Shown here: positions 45,515 through 54,614 of the stretch, piece by piece | Layout of the letters: each line of letters begins with the position of its first letter | How positions within the stretch are numbered: position 1 is the stretch's first letter | Assembly (NCBI GenBank): GCA_937951485.1 | Contig: CALEDJ010000049.1 | Span: 5,246-69,245, forward strand | Reading direction: 5' to 3' | DNA length: 64,000 bases | Source: an uncultured bacterium | GTDB lineage: Bacteria; Hydrogenedentota; Hydrogenedentia; Hydrogenedentales; CAILVY01 | Made by a program: the position numbers and the translations under genes | The notes under the pieces: generated by a model | Told to the model about the DNA's origin: nothing | Database searches by the model: none | The model's input: the letters and a program-made list of their open reading frames with translations, nothing else

Positions 45515-46036
45515 TCATAGGCAAACGCTCAGAGCGTTGTATTTCAATGCTCTGGTGGAGGTTCCGTAAAAACAAGGGACAGTTCCCCGTCGGCCGTCTG
45601 CAACGGACCCGGCGGGGAACGTCCTGTTTTTGCTTTGTCGTCCTGCTGTTTTCCAAAAGCGGGCGCCGATTTTGTCCGGGAACGCTTCCGGTTTCAGGAA
45701 AAGCCGTGCATTCCCCGTGGCTGTACACCACCAGTCGGCGCGGCGTTGGGAGCATCGGCATTCGTGACGAGGGATATCAGTGTCGCAGCGCAAAGCCTTT
45801 GTCGGAGAAGATTGTGGCGTGGGAGAGCAGAAGAATTTGTTGAAAACAGCGGGGCGCAGGGGCTGCGGAAATGCTTATTGCGCCAATGCTTCCCGGAAGC
45901 GTCGTCATGGCCGGGCCTCCCGGCAGGATTCGCCTGTGCGCGGGAACCGCACACAGGGAAAGGATGTGCGAGGTGTCGGTGCGTGACGGATACGCGGCCG
46001 CATGCGTGCGAAGCGTCACGGCATCCCCAGCGGGAT
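45515..46036. other. Convergent intergenic region
   Basis: About 520 bases between the GH9 gene (plus) and the GT2 gene (minus). It starts with a small dyad (AACGCT/AGCGTT, 45524-45538) and the large terminator at 45568-45635. From 45640 to 46036 I see nothing convincing; frames there lack ribosome sites and family motifs. Confidence 0.6.
45568..45635 (+). terminator. Rho-independent terminator of GH9 gene
   Basis: A long imperfect hairpin: left arm AAAAACAAGGGACAGTTCCC and following G-C rich bases, right arm CGGGGAACGTCCTG then TTTTT. The outer A-run pairs with the T-run, as in bidirectional terminators. Confidence 0.75.
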
Positions 46037-46948
46037 TTATCCCTGATAGCGTTTCAGTATGACGCGCTGTCCTCTCTTGGCGTCCTTGTCGCCGGTGGCG
46101 AGGCGCCATTCGCCCAGTTTGTGTCCCTTGTAGTAGGCCCAATGCATCACCGCACGCCTGACAGGGATGTAGGGCAGGTCGGCAAATTCACCTTGGCGCA
46201 TGGCATACGCCCATTCCTTCAGAATGGCGGAGAATGCCCTGCCGCATTCTGCGAGCGGGTTGTTTTTATCTCCGAGAAAGAGGGCCAGCGCTTCGCCGTC
46301 ACAAAACAGACGGCCGTACAACTGCCGCAGATTATGGTTGTGGGAGTGCATCGCGAGGACATTTTTGAGATATCTGATTTTTTTCCCATTCTTCTTCGCC
46401 CAATACCCCCATTCCGTGTCTTCTGAACCCCATGCGTTTTCAAAAAACGGGTGTTCCTCCCACGCCGTTTTTCGCATGATGGAAAAAGGCGCCTCGAAGG
46501 TAATCCATGGGGGCGTGGCGTCGCTGTCCGGGAAAGCAGATTCGAGTTCGAGCCGAACCCAACTCCATGCATCCGGGCGCGCGACCTGGCGCGCATAGGC
46601 GGCCTGCACGTCAGGATCGTCCAGCGCAGCCACCAGAAGAGTCAGCGCATCGGGGGCGAGCGGGACAGTATCCGAGTTTTGAAACACGAGCCATTCCCCG
46701 CGCGCATGTGCGGCGCCCAGATTGAGGGCCTTTCCGGAAATATACTCTTCCGGCGGCATATGAATCAGGGTGCAGGGATATTTCCCGACAATTTCGAGCG
46801 TGCTGTCTGTTGATCCTGAATCAACAACAATCACTTCAAAGTCTTGATAGTCCTGCGAAAACAGCGCGGCAAGCGATTGGCCGATGACATTCTCGCAGTT
46901 CTTGGTGCGCACGATCACAGATACGCGGGGACGCTTTTCGTTCGTCAC
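46037..46948 (-). CDS. Family 2 glycosyltransferase
   Basis: A 303-residue GT-A glycosyltransferase. The opening PRVSVIVRTKNCENVIGQSL, the FEVIVVDSGSTDSTLEIV block and WLVFQNSDTVPL near residue 92 (in place of a strict DxD) are typical of rhamnosyl-/GT2 enzymes, as is ENAWGSEDTEWGYWAKKNGK downstream. It overlaps the upstream deacetylase gene by four bases (ATGA) and is the last gene of the four-gene minus-strand operon starting at 50161. It probably adds a sugar to the same or a related surface glycan. Confidence 0.9.
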   Translation of the reverse strand: MTNEKRPRVSVIVRTKNCENVIGQSLAALFSQDYQDFEVIVVDSGSTDSTLEIVGKYPCTLIHMPPEEYISGKALNLGAAHARGEWLVFQNSDTVPLAPDALTLLVAALDDPDVQAAYARQVARPDAWSWVRLELESAFPDSDATPPWITFEAPFSIMRKTAWEEHPFFENAWGSEDTEWGYWAKKNGKKIRYLKNVLAMHSHNHNLRQLYGRLFCDGEALALFLGDKNNPLAECGRAFSAILKEWAYAMRQGEFADLPYIPVRRAVMHWAYYKGHKLGEWRLATGDKDAKRGQRVILKRYQG

Positions 46949-47775
46949 AGTGCTGTGTCCTTTCTATCGTATGGCCGGCACACTTCGCCCATATGCACGG
47001 TCTGACGGGATGCGATGAATGCGAGGAGTCTCTCGAAAGACTTGAACCGGTCACAGAGGTACATGACGATGGGATGAACAAGCATATTGGACAGAATGCC
47101 TTGTTCTTCATGGTGGCGGAGTTCTTCCAGCACGCGCTCGGTCCATTCTTCGATGTAGAAGGATTCCGGGCCATAATCATCCGACCAGTTATAGCGGCGC
47201 ACCCACCAGTTTACCCACTCCGGGGTGCGCTCGGCATGGTAAAGGTGCTCGTGATCGGGCATGACATTGATAGGGAAATTGAGAATGCCGCTGTGATGCG
47301 GCACAGGCCCGATGGCGTCGCGTTTCACGCCGTCGGAACATATGGAGATATGGCATTCGTGGAGCACCTTTTCGGTGAACGGGCCATGCATATACATGTG
47401 GTTGCGCCAGGAGCAGATTCTCCGTCCGCTTTTTTTTCTGATGATGTCCACCGTTTTGCGCACGTCGCGGCGCTGATACCATTGAGGGCCGTTGTAACTG
47501 CCGTTGATCTTGTTCCAGGCGCGGTGCCACCAGTCCGGTTTGAATGCGGCATAGGTGTGACCGCCGATTTCGACCAGGGGATGGTCACAGATGGGCTTCA
47601 GATCGTCCCATTCCTCCGCGAAACATTTCCCTGTGACAAAAAACGTAACCTTGACGTTGGCTTCTTCCAGCATCTTGAGATACCGTCGGGCGACCTGCAC
47701 TTCCGTGATGTCGCAATGCGCCTGATTGCCGTTTTTCAGGCTCATGTGATGGATGTCTCCAGTCAGGCAGATCAT
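46945..47775 (-). CDS. NodB-like polysaccharide deacetylase-family protein (divergent)
   Basis: A 276-residue protein resembling polysaccharide deacetylases, which remove N- or O-acetyl groups from glycans. The first metal motif region is ICLTGDIHH, followed by VKVTFFVTGKCF, as in the family. The usual His-Ser-x-x-His metal motif appears as EIGGHTYAAF, so its second His is Ala; the Arg motif is SWRNHMYMHG. No signal peptide is visible, unlike many secreted deacetylases, which suggests a cytoplasmic substrate such as a lipid-linked sugar, or a non-catalytic role. It overlaps its neighbours by four bases on both sides. Confidence 0.75.
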   Translation of the reverse strand: MICLTGDIHHMSLKNGNQAHCDITEVQVARRYLKMLEEANVKVTFFVTGKCFAEEWDDLKPICDHPLVEIGGHTYAAFKPDWWHRAWNKINGSYNGPQWYQRRDVRKTVDIIRKKSGRRICSWRNHMYMHGPFTEKVLHECHISICSDGVKRDAIGPVPHHSGILNFPINVMPDHEHLYHAERTPEWVNWWVRRYNWSDDYGPESFYIEEWTERVLEELRHHEEQGILSNMLVHPIVMYLCDRFKSFERLLAFIASRQTVHMGEVCRPYDRKDTAL

Positions 47776-48998
47776 GGTGTCTCACCCGCTGTGAGCGGCA
47801 TGCGCCATTTTCCGGCCAGGCACAGAAAATTAGGCTCAACGATGTTTCCCCACGCATGCAGATATGCGCGGCGCAGTTCATCTCGCGCGGTGTTTTCCGC
47901 ATGGAGAAAGCGGGCCGTGAATTCCCGATAATGTTTATCATCGGGAGCGTATGCCACGGCGGGGAACAGAATGGGCAGAATGCCGCGTTTGCCAAGCACG
48001 CGATATCCAAGCCGGGGGCCGATGCCCGATGCATCGGACCATGCGCCTGGAGTCCTCAGGCAGTTGACCGCCTTCTTCGCCCAGGCCCGCAGGCTGCGCA
48101 TATCCGCATGCAAAGCGTTCCGGAACGCCGCCTCGGGGTATGCATGCCACGTCAAATCGGAGCGTCCCAGCCGTTTTCTTTCACATGCGAGGTGTATTGG
48201 TTCCAGTACCTGGCGCAATTCCGCCATCCATGCGCGCAAATCAGCAGTGCTGTACGGCGCGACATCGGGCTGAAACCTGAATTCAATCGCCATGTCATAG
48301 AGGTGACGCATCGCTTCGGGCGCTGCGGCGCTGGCGCGCATGCGTTTCTGTTTTTCCACGTAACTCCAGTGATATTTCCCTTCGAAAAAAAGGTGCGCAT
48401 CGCCGTAACCGATAATGGCTTTCATGGCGTGCTTCACGATCATTTCCCTGTCTTCGGGCGACATCGGGCGCGACGCCATGAGTTGTTCGTTGATGAGGAG
48501 CAAGGTGCCGCGGTTCACGAGCAGATTCAGAACATCCCAGGCGGGAATACGCGCCACAGCAAACTGTTTCAGTGACGGCACGAGGTCGGCATCACCCCAG
48601 ATGGTCTTGTGGCCGAATCGCATGTCATACCACATCACCAGGCTGGGCGACCGGCGAAGGCGTGTTTCGTCAACAAGAGAAAAATCAAATTCGATATGTT
48701 GTTCTCGTGTCAAGGGAAAGAGGACATTTTTCAGACGGGTTTTGAGCGCCTGCTGTTGCTTCCGGGACAGCGACCGCGTTATGACGAGAAAATCCAGATT
48801 GTTGTGAGGGTGTTCTTCGTTATCCGTCACCATCACGCCGCCCTCTCCCCTGCCATAACCACCGAGCAAAACCATTGCCCTGCATGCGGGGGGCGCGAGC
48901 ACGTCATTCGCTTTCGAGGCGATTTCACGAAGAAGGGCGGTCATCCGCTCCTCGAAAGCCGGGCTGCCGCGCACCGAAAACCGTCCCCACGGGCGCAT
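47772..48998 (-). CDS. Nucleotidyltransferase-fold protein
   Basis: About 408 residues. ATG 48998 is chosen because AAGGAGG lies eight bases upstream and it overlaps the upstream stop by one base (TAATG). Residues about 35-110 show a polymerase-beta-like nucleotidyltransferase pattern: AMVLLGGYGRGEGG, HNNLDFLVITR, then IEFDFSLVDE giving a later acidic residue. The rest is helical and lacks known motifs. Such proteins occur in glycan operons but their reaction is not established; it could transfer a nucleotidyl or phospho-group, or be a regulatory pseudo-enzyme because the first acidic pair looks reduced (Asn-Leu-Asp). Confidence 0.6.
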   Translation of the reverse strand: MRPWGRFSVRGSPAFEERMTALLREIASKANDVLAPPACRAMVLLGGYGRGEGGVMVTDNEEHPHNNLDFLVITRSLSRKQQQALKTRLKNVLFPLTREQHIEFDFSLVDETRLRRSPSLVMWYDMRFGHKTIWGDADLVPSLKQFAVARIPAWDVLNLLVNRGTLLLINEQLMASRPMSPEDREMIVKHAMKAIIGYGDAHLFFEGKYHWSYVEKQKRMRASAAAPEAMRHLYDMAIEFRFQPDVAPYSTADLRAWMAELRQVLEPIHLACERKRLGRSDLTWHAYPEAAFRNALHADMRSLRAWAKKAVNCLRTPGAWSDASGIGPRLGYRVLGKRGILPILFPAVAYAPDDKHYREFTARFLHAENTARDELRRAYLHAWGNIVEPNFLCLAGKWRMPLTAGETP

Positions 48999-50161
48999 TA
49001 TCGCGCCCTCCTTTCCAGGATTGCATGGAAACACGCCAGCAGTTCATGAACATGCTTTTCCGGCCGGAACAATTCGTGGTATTTTGTGCGTGCGTTTTCT
49101 CCCATCTTGTCCCGCAACCCATTTGTTTCGACGATGCAATCCATGGCCTGTGCCAGCGCCTGTGGATTGTTCGGGGGAACGGTCAGGCCGGTGTGGCCAT
49201 GTTCCAGCCACGTTGAGACGCCGCCGATATCTGTGGCGATTACAGGTGTCCCGTAACTCATGGCTTCCGGTCCCACCAGCGCAAACGATTCCGGTTGTCG
49301 GACAGGCAGCACCACGCAGGCGGCCCTGCGATACCAGTCGGACAAGGCCTCATGGCTGAGTCGTCCCAGGAAAATCACCCGTTCGTGCAGGCCCAATTCG
49401 TTGCACAACGCAAGGAACATGGCTTCCTGGCGGCCCTGACCGGCAATGACAAGTTTTGTCGGGCGTCTGGTCAGCGCCATCGCCCGCAAAAGCGTATCCA
49501 CGCCTTTGCTGCGCACCAGGTGCCCGACAAATAAAAACAAATCCGGCTCGCGCGCAATCCGCGCGCCATCCTGCGGCGGCAGCGCATACAGCGGAATCAC
49601 ATGGACACGGTCGGGGGGGAAACCATGTTGGATCATCAGTGCCGCCATGTAACACGAAGCCACCACCAGGGCATCAAGTCTTTTGTTTACCTTGCCAGCA
49701 GCCCGAAGCGTTCGCACAAGGCGCAGGCGAATGCCGGGAAAGGCGTCCATGCGATTGATGAATCCCAGACAGGGAAAATAGCAGCGCATCCCCATCGGTT
49801 TGTGGCATGTCCGATGTCTTATTGCCGTGTACCGGTGCTCGCGTGGACAAAACAATCGGGTGTCATGAAAGAAACGCACCGTGGGAATTCCGCTTTCAAC
49901 GATGGCTTCAATGGTTCCGAGGTTGTCAAGATGGTGGATGTAGACAAGGTCCGGCTGGATGGCCGCCACCTGGGCCTGGATAGCCGCCATGGGGAAGGCC
50001 TGGTCGAATGGCTTCACAAATTCGGTGGAGAAGGGGTGTCGGCAGTCGTACAGAAGGGAAGACTGGACGTTGTACGCCCGTAACAGGCCGGCGGTATTAG
50101 AAATATACTGTTCGCAGCCGCCAATGAAATCCGCTGCTTCATTTACCCACAACACACGCAT
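48998..50161 (-). CDS. Family 4 glycosyltransferase
   Basis: A 387-residue GT-B glycosyltransferase. The opening RVLWVNEAADFIGGCEQYI, the donor-domain pieces LFLFVGHLVRSKGVDTLL and LVIAGQGRQEAMF, and QPESFALVGPEAMSYGTPVI near residue 293 are typical. The cysteine-containing stretch RLFCPREHRYTA with CHKPMGMRCYFPC is a pattern seen in a subgroup of GT4 enzymes. It is the first gene of the minus-strand operon (50161 to 46037); a candidate sigma-70 promoter lies at 50322-50349. Confidence 0.9.
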   Translation of the reverse strand: MRVLWVNEAADFIGGCEQYISNTAGLLRAYNVQSSLLYDCRHPFSTEFVKPFDQAFPMAAIQAQVAAIQPDLVYIHHLDNLGTIEAIVESGIPTVRFFHDTRLFCPREHRYTAIRHRTCHKPMGMRCYFPCLGFINRMDAFPGIRLRLVRTLRAAGKVNKRLDALVVASCYMAALMIQHGFPPDRVHVIPLYALPPQDGARIAREPDLFLFVGHLVRSKGVDTLLRAMALTRRPTKLVIAGQGRQEAMFLALCNELGLHERVIFLGRLSHEALSDWYRRAACVVLPVRQPESFALVGPEAMSYGTPVIATDIGGVSTWLEHGHTGLTVPPNNPQALAQAMDCIVETNGLRDKMGENARTKYHELFRPEKHVHELLACFHAILERRAR

Positions 50162-50521
50162 GGGCGCATAATGCCTTTTCTTGTTTTAGTGTCACGTTGC
50201 CGCCATGGCGCCTTCGCATGTCCTGCCGCACGCCCGCACGCGGTTGCCTCAGACTGTTCCGGCTCATACCCTGGCCCGCCTTTGATACTCACACAGGTGT
50301 GTCCCCCCTCTGTGGGCAAATTCCATACCACTGTTATCCTGGTTGTCAATTGCTGTTATAGCAACCACTTAGTGTGGGAAATAATTGTTCTTTTCTGACC
50401 AACGTGTTCATTTTTGACAAACATTTGCTGCCGTGTTTCCCGCCAACCCTGCACGCGCTTGCAGTTTCCGCACTGGTGACACCCTCCGCGCAGGCAGCAC
50501 AGTCGCCCACCCAAGGGGCGG
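50162..50521. other. Intergenic region upstream of GT4 operon
   Basis: About 360 bases between two minus-strand genes. Apart from the promoter-like element at 50322-50349 I see no repeat, RNA gene or convincing coding sequence. Confidence 0.5.
50322..50349 (-). promoter_or_regulatory. Candidate sigma-70 promoter for GT4 operon
   Basis: On the minus strand TTGACA (50349-50344), 16 bases, TATGGA (50327-50322). The transcript would have a leader of about 150 bases. Confidence 0.4.
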
Positions 50522-51916
50522 CTACGATTCCCCGATGAGGTTGTACTTGGAAATACGGCGGCGGAGCGTCTGATAACTCATATTGAGTATCTGACATGCT
50601 TTTCGGCGGTTCCATTGGCATTTTTCCAGTACTTCCATAATCCGTTCGGGGCTTGGTTCCTTGGTCCCCTCCGCACCGTTTGCACTTGGGGCCGCCACGC
50701 CGGTGTCTGTGCCATGGGTGCGCTCGCCGTAGGCGTCCGGGCCGATATGCAGTTTCCCCAGGGTCAACCAGCGCTTGATGGTGCTCTCCAACTCACGCAC
50801 ATTCCCCGGCCAATGCCAGTCGCACAGGGCCGCCATCTCCTCGGGGGTGATGTCGGGCGCATTGCGCCTGTCGAGTTCGTGGTGCTTTTGCACAAAATGG
50901 CGCACCAGCAGCGGGATATCCTCTTTGCGTTCGGCAAGCGACGGCACGCGAATGCAGATTTCATTCAGCCGGAAAAAGAGGTCCTGCCGGAAAAACCGGT
51001 CCAGAATGCGTTGCTCGATGGGCGCATTGGTTGCGGCGATGATCTGCACATCCACCTTGACGGATTTTTTTCCGCCCAGTTTGGTGAATTCCTTGTGCTC
51101 GATCACCTGCAGCAATTTCGCCTGAATGCTTGGGGACACATCGCAGATTTCATCCAGGAAAATAGCCCCCTTGTCAGCAAGGATGAAACGCCCCGGCTTC
51201 GGGGCGGTCGCCCCGGTGAAGGCCCCCTTTTCATATCCGAACAGTTCACTTTCCAGCAATTGTTCGGGCAATGCGGTGCAGTTGACCTTCACGAAGGGCA
51301 TGTCCCGGCGGGGCGACAGGCGGTGGATTTCACGCGCCACCACGTCCTTGCCGACGCCGCTCTCGCCCCGAATCAGGCAATTCAGATTGGTCTGGGCCAC
51401 CTGCCGGATGACAGCACGCAATTCCTGGATGGCCTGGCTCACCCCGACGAGCAGGGAAGGTTCCTGGTCGGTGTCGCCCTCCGCCATCGGCGCGATTTTC
51501 CGGCGGGCCTTCACCGCGCGCTGCAATTCCGCGCGCACCTCTCCCAGGCTGAACGGACGCGGCAGGAAACCGGAGGCCCCCCGCTGTACGCAATCCATCA
51601 CCAGGCGCGGCGAAGCGTGCACCGACGAACACAGCACCACCGGCCTGTTGCCGGTATTCATCAACCGCGACAGCACCTCCATGGTAAACCCGGATTCCGG
51701 ACGAATCTCCATCAAAATGGAGGCGATGCCGTTGTGCTGGGCGAGTTCAATGGCCTGTTCGGGCGTCGTGGCGTTTTTGACGCGGTATCCTGAATGGGAA
51801 AGGCCGCGCTCCAGGGACCATCGCACTCCCGGATCGCTTTCCACAACCAGCACGTTGACCTCTTTCTTTTCCCTTGCGATGGATTCAGACATTCCGGAAA
51901 CGTGTGCCTGCATCAT
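50522..51916 (-). CDS. NtrC-family sigma-54 activator with degenerate receiver
   Basis: A 464-residue three-domain regulator. ATG 51916 overlaps the upstream stop by four bases (ATGA). Receiver (about 15-130): acidic pocket VLVVESDPG, but the phospho-acceptor site is ILMEIRPESG with Glu in place of Asp, and the conserved Lys is Arg (FLPRPFS). AAA+ domain: Walker A RGESGVGKD, GAFTGA loop (YEKGAFTGATAP), Walker B FLDEICD. C-terminal Fis-type helix: WNRRKACQILNMSYQTLRRR, nearly the same as that of the activator at 22829. The Glu substitution often mimics the phosphorylated state, so this activator may be constitutively competent. It is coupled to the kinase-like gene upstream. Targets are unknown; the sigma-54 promoters at 22734 and 41445 are candidates. 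Confidence 0.92.
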   Translation of the reverse strand: MMQAHVSGMSESIAREKKEVNVLVVESDPGVRWSLERGLSHSGYRVKNATTPEQAIELAQHNGIASILMEIRPESGFTMEVLSRLMNTGNRPVVLCSSVHASPRLVMDCVQRGASGFLPRPFSLGEVRAELQRAVKARRKIAPMAEGDTDQEPSLLVGVSQAIQELRAVIRQVAQTNLNCLIRGESGVGKDVVAREIHRLSPRRDMPFVKVNCTALPEQLLESELFGYEKGAFTGATAPKPGRFILADKGAIFLDEICDVSPSIQAKLLQVIEHKEFTKLGGKKSVKVDVQIIAATNAPIEQRILDRFFRQDLFFRLNEICIRVPSLAERKEDIPLLVRHFVQKHHELDRRNAPDITPEEMAALCDWHWPGNVRELESTIKRWLTLGKLHIGPDAYGERTHGTDTGVAAPSANGAEGTKEPSPERIMEVLEKCQWNRRKACQILNMSYQTLRRRISKYNLIGES

Positions 51917-53580
51917 GATACGCCTATCTCCTCCAGTTCCTGGGTTGAACTCAGCGCGTTCCTGGGAAGAATCACGCTGAATGCGCACCACCCCTCCATT
52001 TTATGCTCAATTGTCAGCGTGCCTCCGCAGCCCCGGATGGTCCGCTGCGCCATAATGAACTTCGGATGACTCCATAGGGCGGCCGGAACAAAGCGGTCCG
52101 TCACCCGACGCGCCACGCCGAATAACTCCGAACTCAACCCGTCGTAACTGACCTCAAAAAGGACCGTGTCGGCCCCGTTGTCGCGCAGCCGCAGGCAAAC
52201 TTGACGTCCGTTTTCCACCGAACGCACGGCGCTCGTGATAAGGTCCAGAAAGGTGCGCGCCAAAGCGGCGCCATTGAACAGCACGCACTCGCTGCTGGTG
52301 TGGAAATCCTTGTTGATCACGATGCCCCGCTGCTCGATCACGCCCGCCAGGAAGTCGAGCGCCTGGTCCACAAAATGTTCCAGATGCACTGTCTCCACTG
52401 TGTTCCTCTGTGGGGAGGACAAGATGCGGAGTTCCTTTAACTGTTGTCGCAGGTGTTCCACGTTTTCGTTGATAATGGCCATCCCCTCCATCCCCTCCTG
52501 CGACAGGCCGCTTTCCATCACCACATCCGCCGCCGTCCGAATCGCGGTCAACATCTGCACCATTTCCCGCGAAATGTCCAACGCCAGATTGCCGACGCTG
52601 GCCCGCCGCGCCGCGTAGTGGAACAGGCGCATTTCCTGCCATTTCGAGGCGATGATCCCGGCGCATGCGGCCAGAAACGCATCGCATTCGGCGTCCGCTT
52701 CGAAATCGCGCGGCAAGAAGAAACCCACCGTGCAATAGAGCCGCCCCAGGACCCCCTGGGGATAGGTCCGCGCTTGCCAGGCGCTTGTGTCCAACCCTAA
52801 ATGCGATTCCACCGCAGCCGCGAGGTCGCCATAGGCAGTCCCCGATCCGTCGGACATTTCCGCCGCCGGGTTGTCCGCTGACGGCTCCGCCGTCACCACC
52901 ACCGGCCTGCCATTCTCGGCGGGCGTCACCGCGATGAAGCATTCGCGCGAATGCGTGGTCGCCAACGCCACGCAGTGCAGCGGCACGCACGGCGCCAGTT
53001 TGTCAAACAGGCTCCGGAACAGCGCCTCTTCCGTATGCGCTTCCTCCGGCAGCCGGTTCAGTTGGAGCAGCACTTCCTGGCGAATATTCACCAGTTCTAT
53101 ATGACTGGCATGACGCCGCAGGTCCGCTGTCGCTTCCGCAACCCGCGTCCGCAGCAGGTCCCGTTCCTCAGCCAGCGCCTTCAGCAGTTCGTCGCGTTCA
53201 CGCGTCACCTCGTGGTGGTGCAACGCGCGCCCCAGCGCCGCCTGAAACGTGGTGAAATCCACCGGCTTCACCAGATAGTCAAATACCCCCGCCCGCATGG
53301 TTTCCACGATGGTCTCAGGGCGCGCGTCGGCCGTCAGGATGATGGGGGTACAGCACGGATTGCATTGCCGGACAATCGGCACCAGAGACAGGCCATTGCC
53401 GTCCGGTAGCCCCAAGTCAATGATGGAACACGCAAAGGCACGCTCCGCAAGCAGCGCCTTGGCTTCCCCGCACGACGCGGCCTCGGTGTAGGCATGCCCC
53501 AAACGCTCCAGCAATGCGCACACAGCGGTGCGCACCACGAGATCATCCTCTACCACCAATATGGATAAGTGAACCCCCAA
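51913..53580 (-). CDS. Receiver-GAF-pseudokinase signalling protein
   Basis: A 555-residue protein starting at TTG 53580 (GAGGGG and CGAGG upstream). The N-terminal receiver is intact: LVVEDD, phospho-acceptor Asp in SIIDLGLPDG, ILTAD, and Lys in YLVKPVD. A short coiled coil (about 125-165) leads to a GAF-like domain (about 170-310) and a histidine-kinase-like module. There the H-box reads LALDISREMVQML, Arg standing where the phospho-His should be; the N-box region is FLDLITSAVRSVENG without the usual Asn; and the ATP-lid glycine motifs are eroded (SYDGLSSELFG). It should therefore not autophosphorylate but may respond to phosphorylation of its own receiver by another kinase and pass the signal by protein contact. 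It is coupled to the sigma-54 activator. Confidence 0.82.
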   Translation of the reverse strand: MGVHLSILVVEDDLVVRTAVCALLERLGHAYTEAASCGEAKALLAERAFACSIIDLGLPDGNGLSLVPIVRQCNPCCTPIILTADARPETIVETMRAGVFDYLVKPVDFTTFQAALGRALHHHEVTRERDELLKALAEERDLLRTRVAEATADLRRHASHIELVNIRQEVLLQLNRLPEEAHTEEALFRSLFDKLAPCVPLHCVALATTHSRECFIAVTPAENGRPVVVTAEPSADNPAAEMSDGSGTAYGDLAAAVESHLGLDTSAWQARTYPQGVLGRLYCTVGFFLPRDFEADAECDAFLAACAGIIASKWQEMRLFHYAARRASVGNLALDISREMVQMLTAIRTAADVVMESGLSQEGMEGMAIINENVEHLRQQLKELRILSSPQRNTVETVHLEHFVDQALDFLAGVIEQRGIVINKDFHTSSECVLFNGAALARTFLDLITSAVRSVENGRQVCLRLRDNGADTVLFEVSYDGLSSELFGVARRVTDRFVPAALWSHPKFIMAQRTIRGCGGTLTIEHKMEGWCAFSVILPRNALSSTQELEEIGVS

Positions 53581-54614
53581 ACCTCGTATACCCCTCGGTT
53601 AATATTCGCCCCTTCTTATTAACCAAACCCTTTTCCTTCCCCTGGATGCGCCGTGCGGCCCCCAGAAGATTAATCACTTTTGAATCAAATTTTATTATAC
53701 ACCATAAACTTCCGATATGCAAGCATATTTTTCTGCCACAAGACGGTGCGATATTCCCCAGATTTGCTCGAGGAATCATACAGCCTCCGGCATTTTATGA
53801 CTTCCGACGAACCATCATGACCCCAAAAAAAGCACCGGGCGGCCGCGTAAGGGGCACAAACGCGACCGCCCCGCCCTTATGAGTTGGCAACTCACCTTGT
53901 GCTTAGAAGTTTTTCCACTGTTCCTCCAATTCATCAACATCACGCCGACCGCCGGCGCACCCACCTGTTGCCACCCTCACAAGATCGATGTTGATAATCC
54001 CGTCCGTCGCCCGTTCCGGACCGGCAACCATTCACCCGATGAAGCGTTGTGTCTTCTCTTCGTCTTCCTCGTTCCTGCAGGGAGACGCTTATTCACCTTG
54101 CTTTGCAGGCATAATTCATACCAAAGATGAACGAATACGAAAGTTCTTCTAATGGAAGAATTTATGAAGAATGACATTCTCAAATAAATTTTCCAACCAG
54201 TAAATTGTTTGTCAATCCAGCACAACACGTGACCGTTCACGTTGTCAATACACCTCTCAATACATCGGCGGATTGCGGAACAAAGCGGGGCCGGTTCCGA
54301 TGGGAGCCGATGGCACATTTCCAAATACCGCGGCTCTCCCCAAAGAGGGCGGTGCGTTCTGATGTCTCGTTTCATGGAAGCGCCGTTCGTTGGGTGGTTT
54401 GGATATCATCGAGCATGTCAGTACACAGCATATTTATGTCCACACCGACCAGACAGGATTCTTAATCGGAAAAGGACCGCCCTTTGGTTTCTGGAAAAGA
54501 CGAGGTTTTTTTTACTGGTCCCGGCTGGACATCGCCGCGCAGAGGAATGTGGTAAACTTTGGATATGCCCGGCGCGTTTGCGTACACGCCGGCATTTTCG
54601 GGACTTATTCGACG
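53581..54614. other. Long AT-richer intergenic region
   Basis: About 1030 bases between a minus-strand and a plus-strand gene, less GC-rich than its neighbours, so it may hold promoters and a decayed gene. Visible structures: a dyad TTCTTC/GAAGAA (54144-54160), two direct copies of TTGTCAAT (near 54210 and 54242) and an imperfect dyad around ACAACACGTGA (54222-54244). No frame in it has family motifs or a good ribosome site. Confidence 0.5.

Noticed and set aside
45640-46036. Possible small genes between GH9 and GT2
   Set aside because: Frames on both strands lack ribosome sites, family motifs and plausible composition.
54390-54614. 75-residue N-terminal extension of the metallophosphoesterase
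   Set aside because: The extension matches nothing, has no ribosome site, and the first metal motif starts right after ATG 54615.
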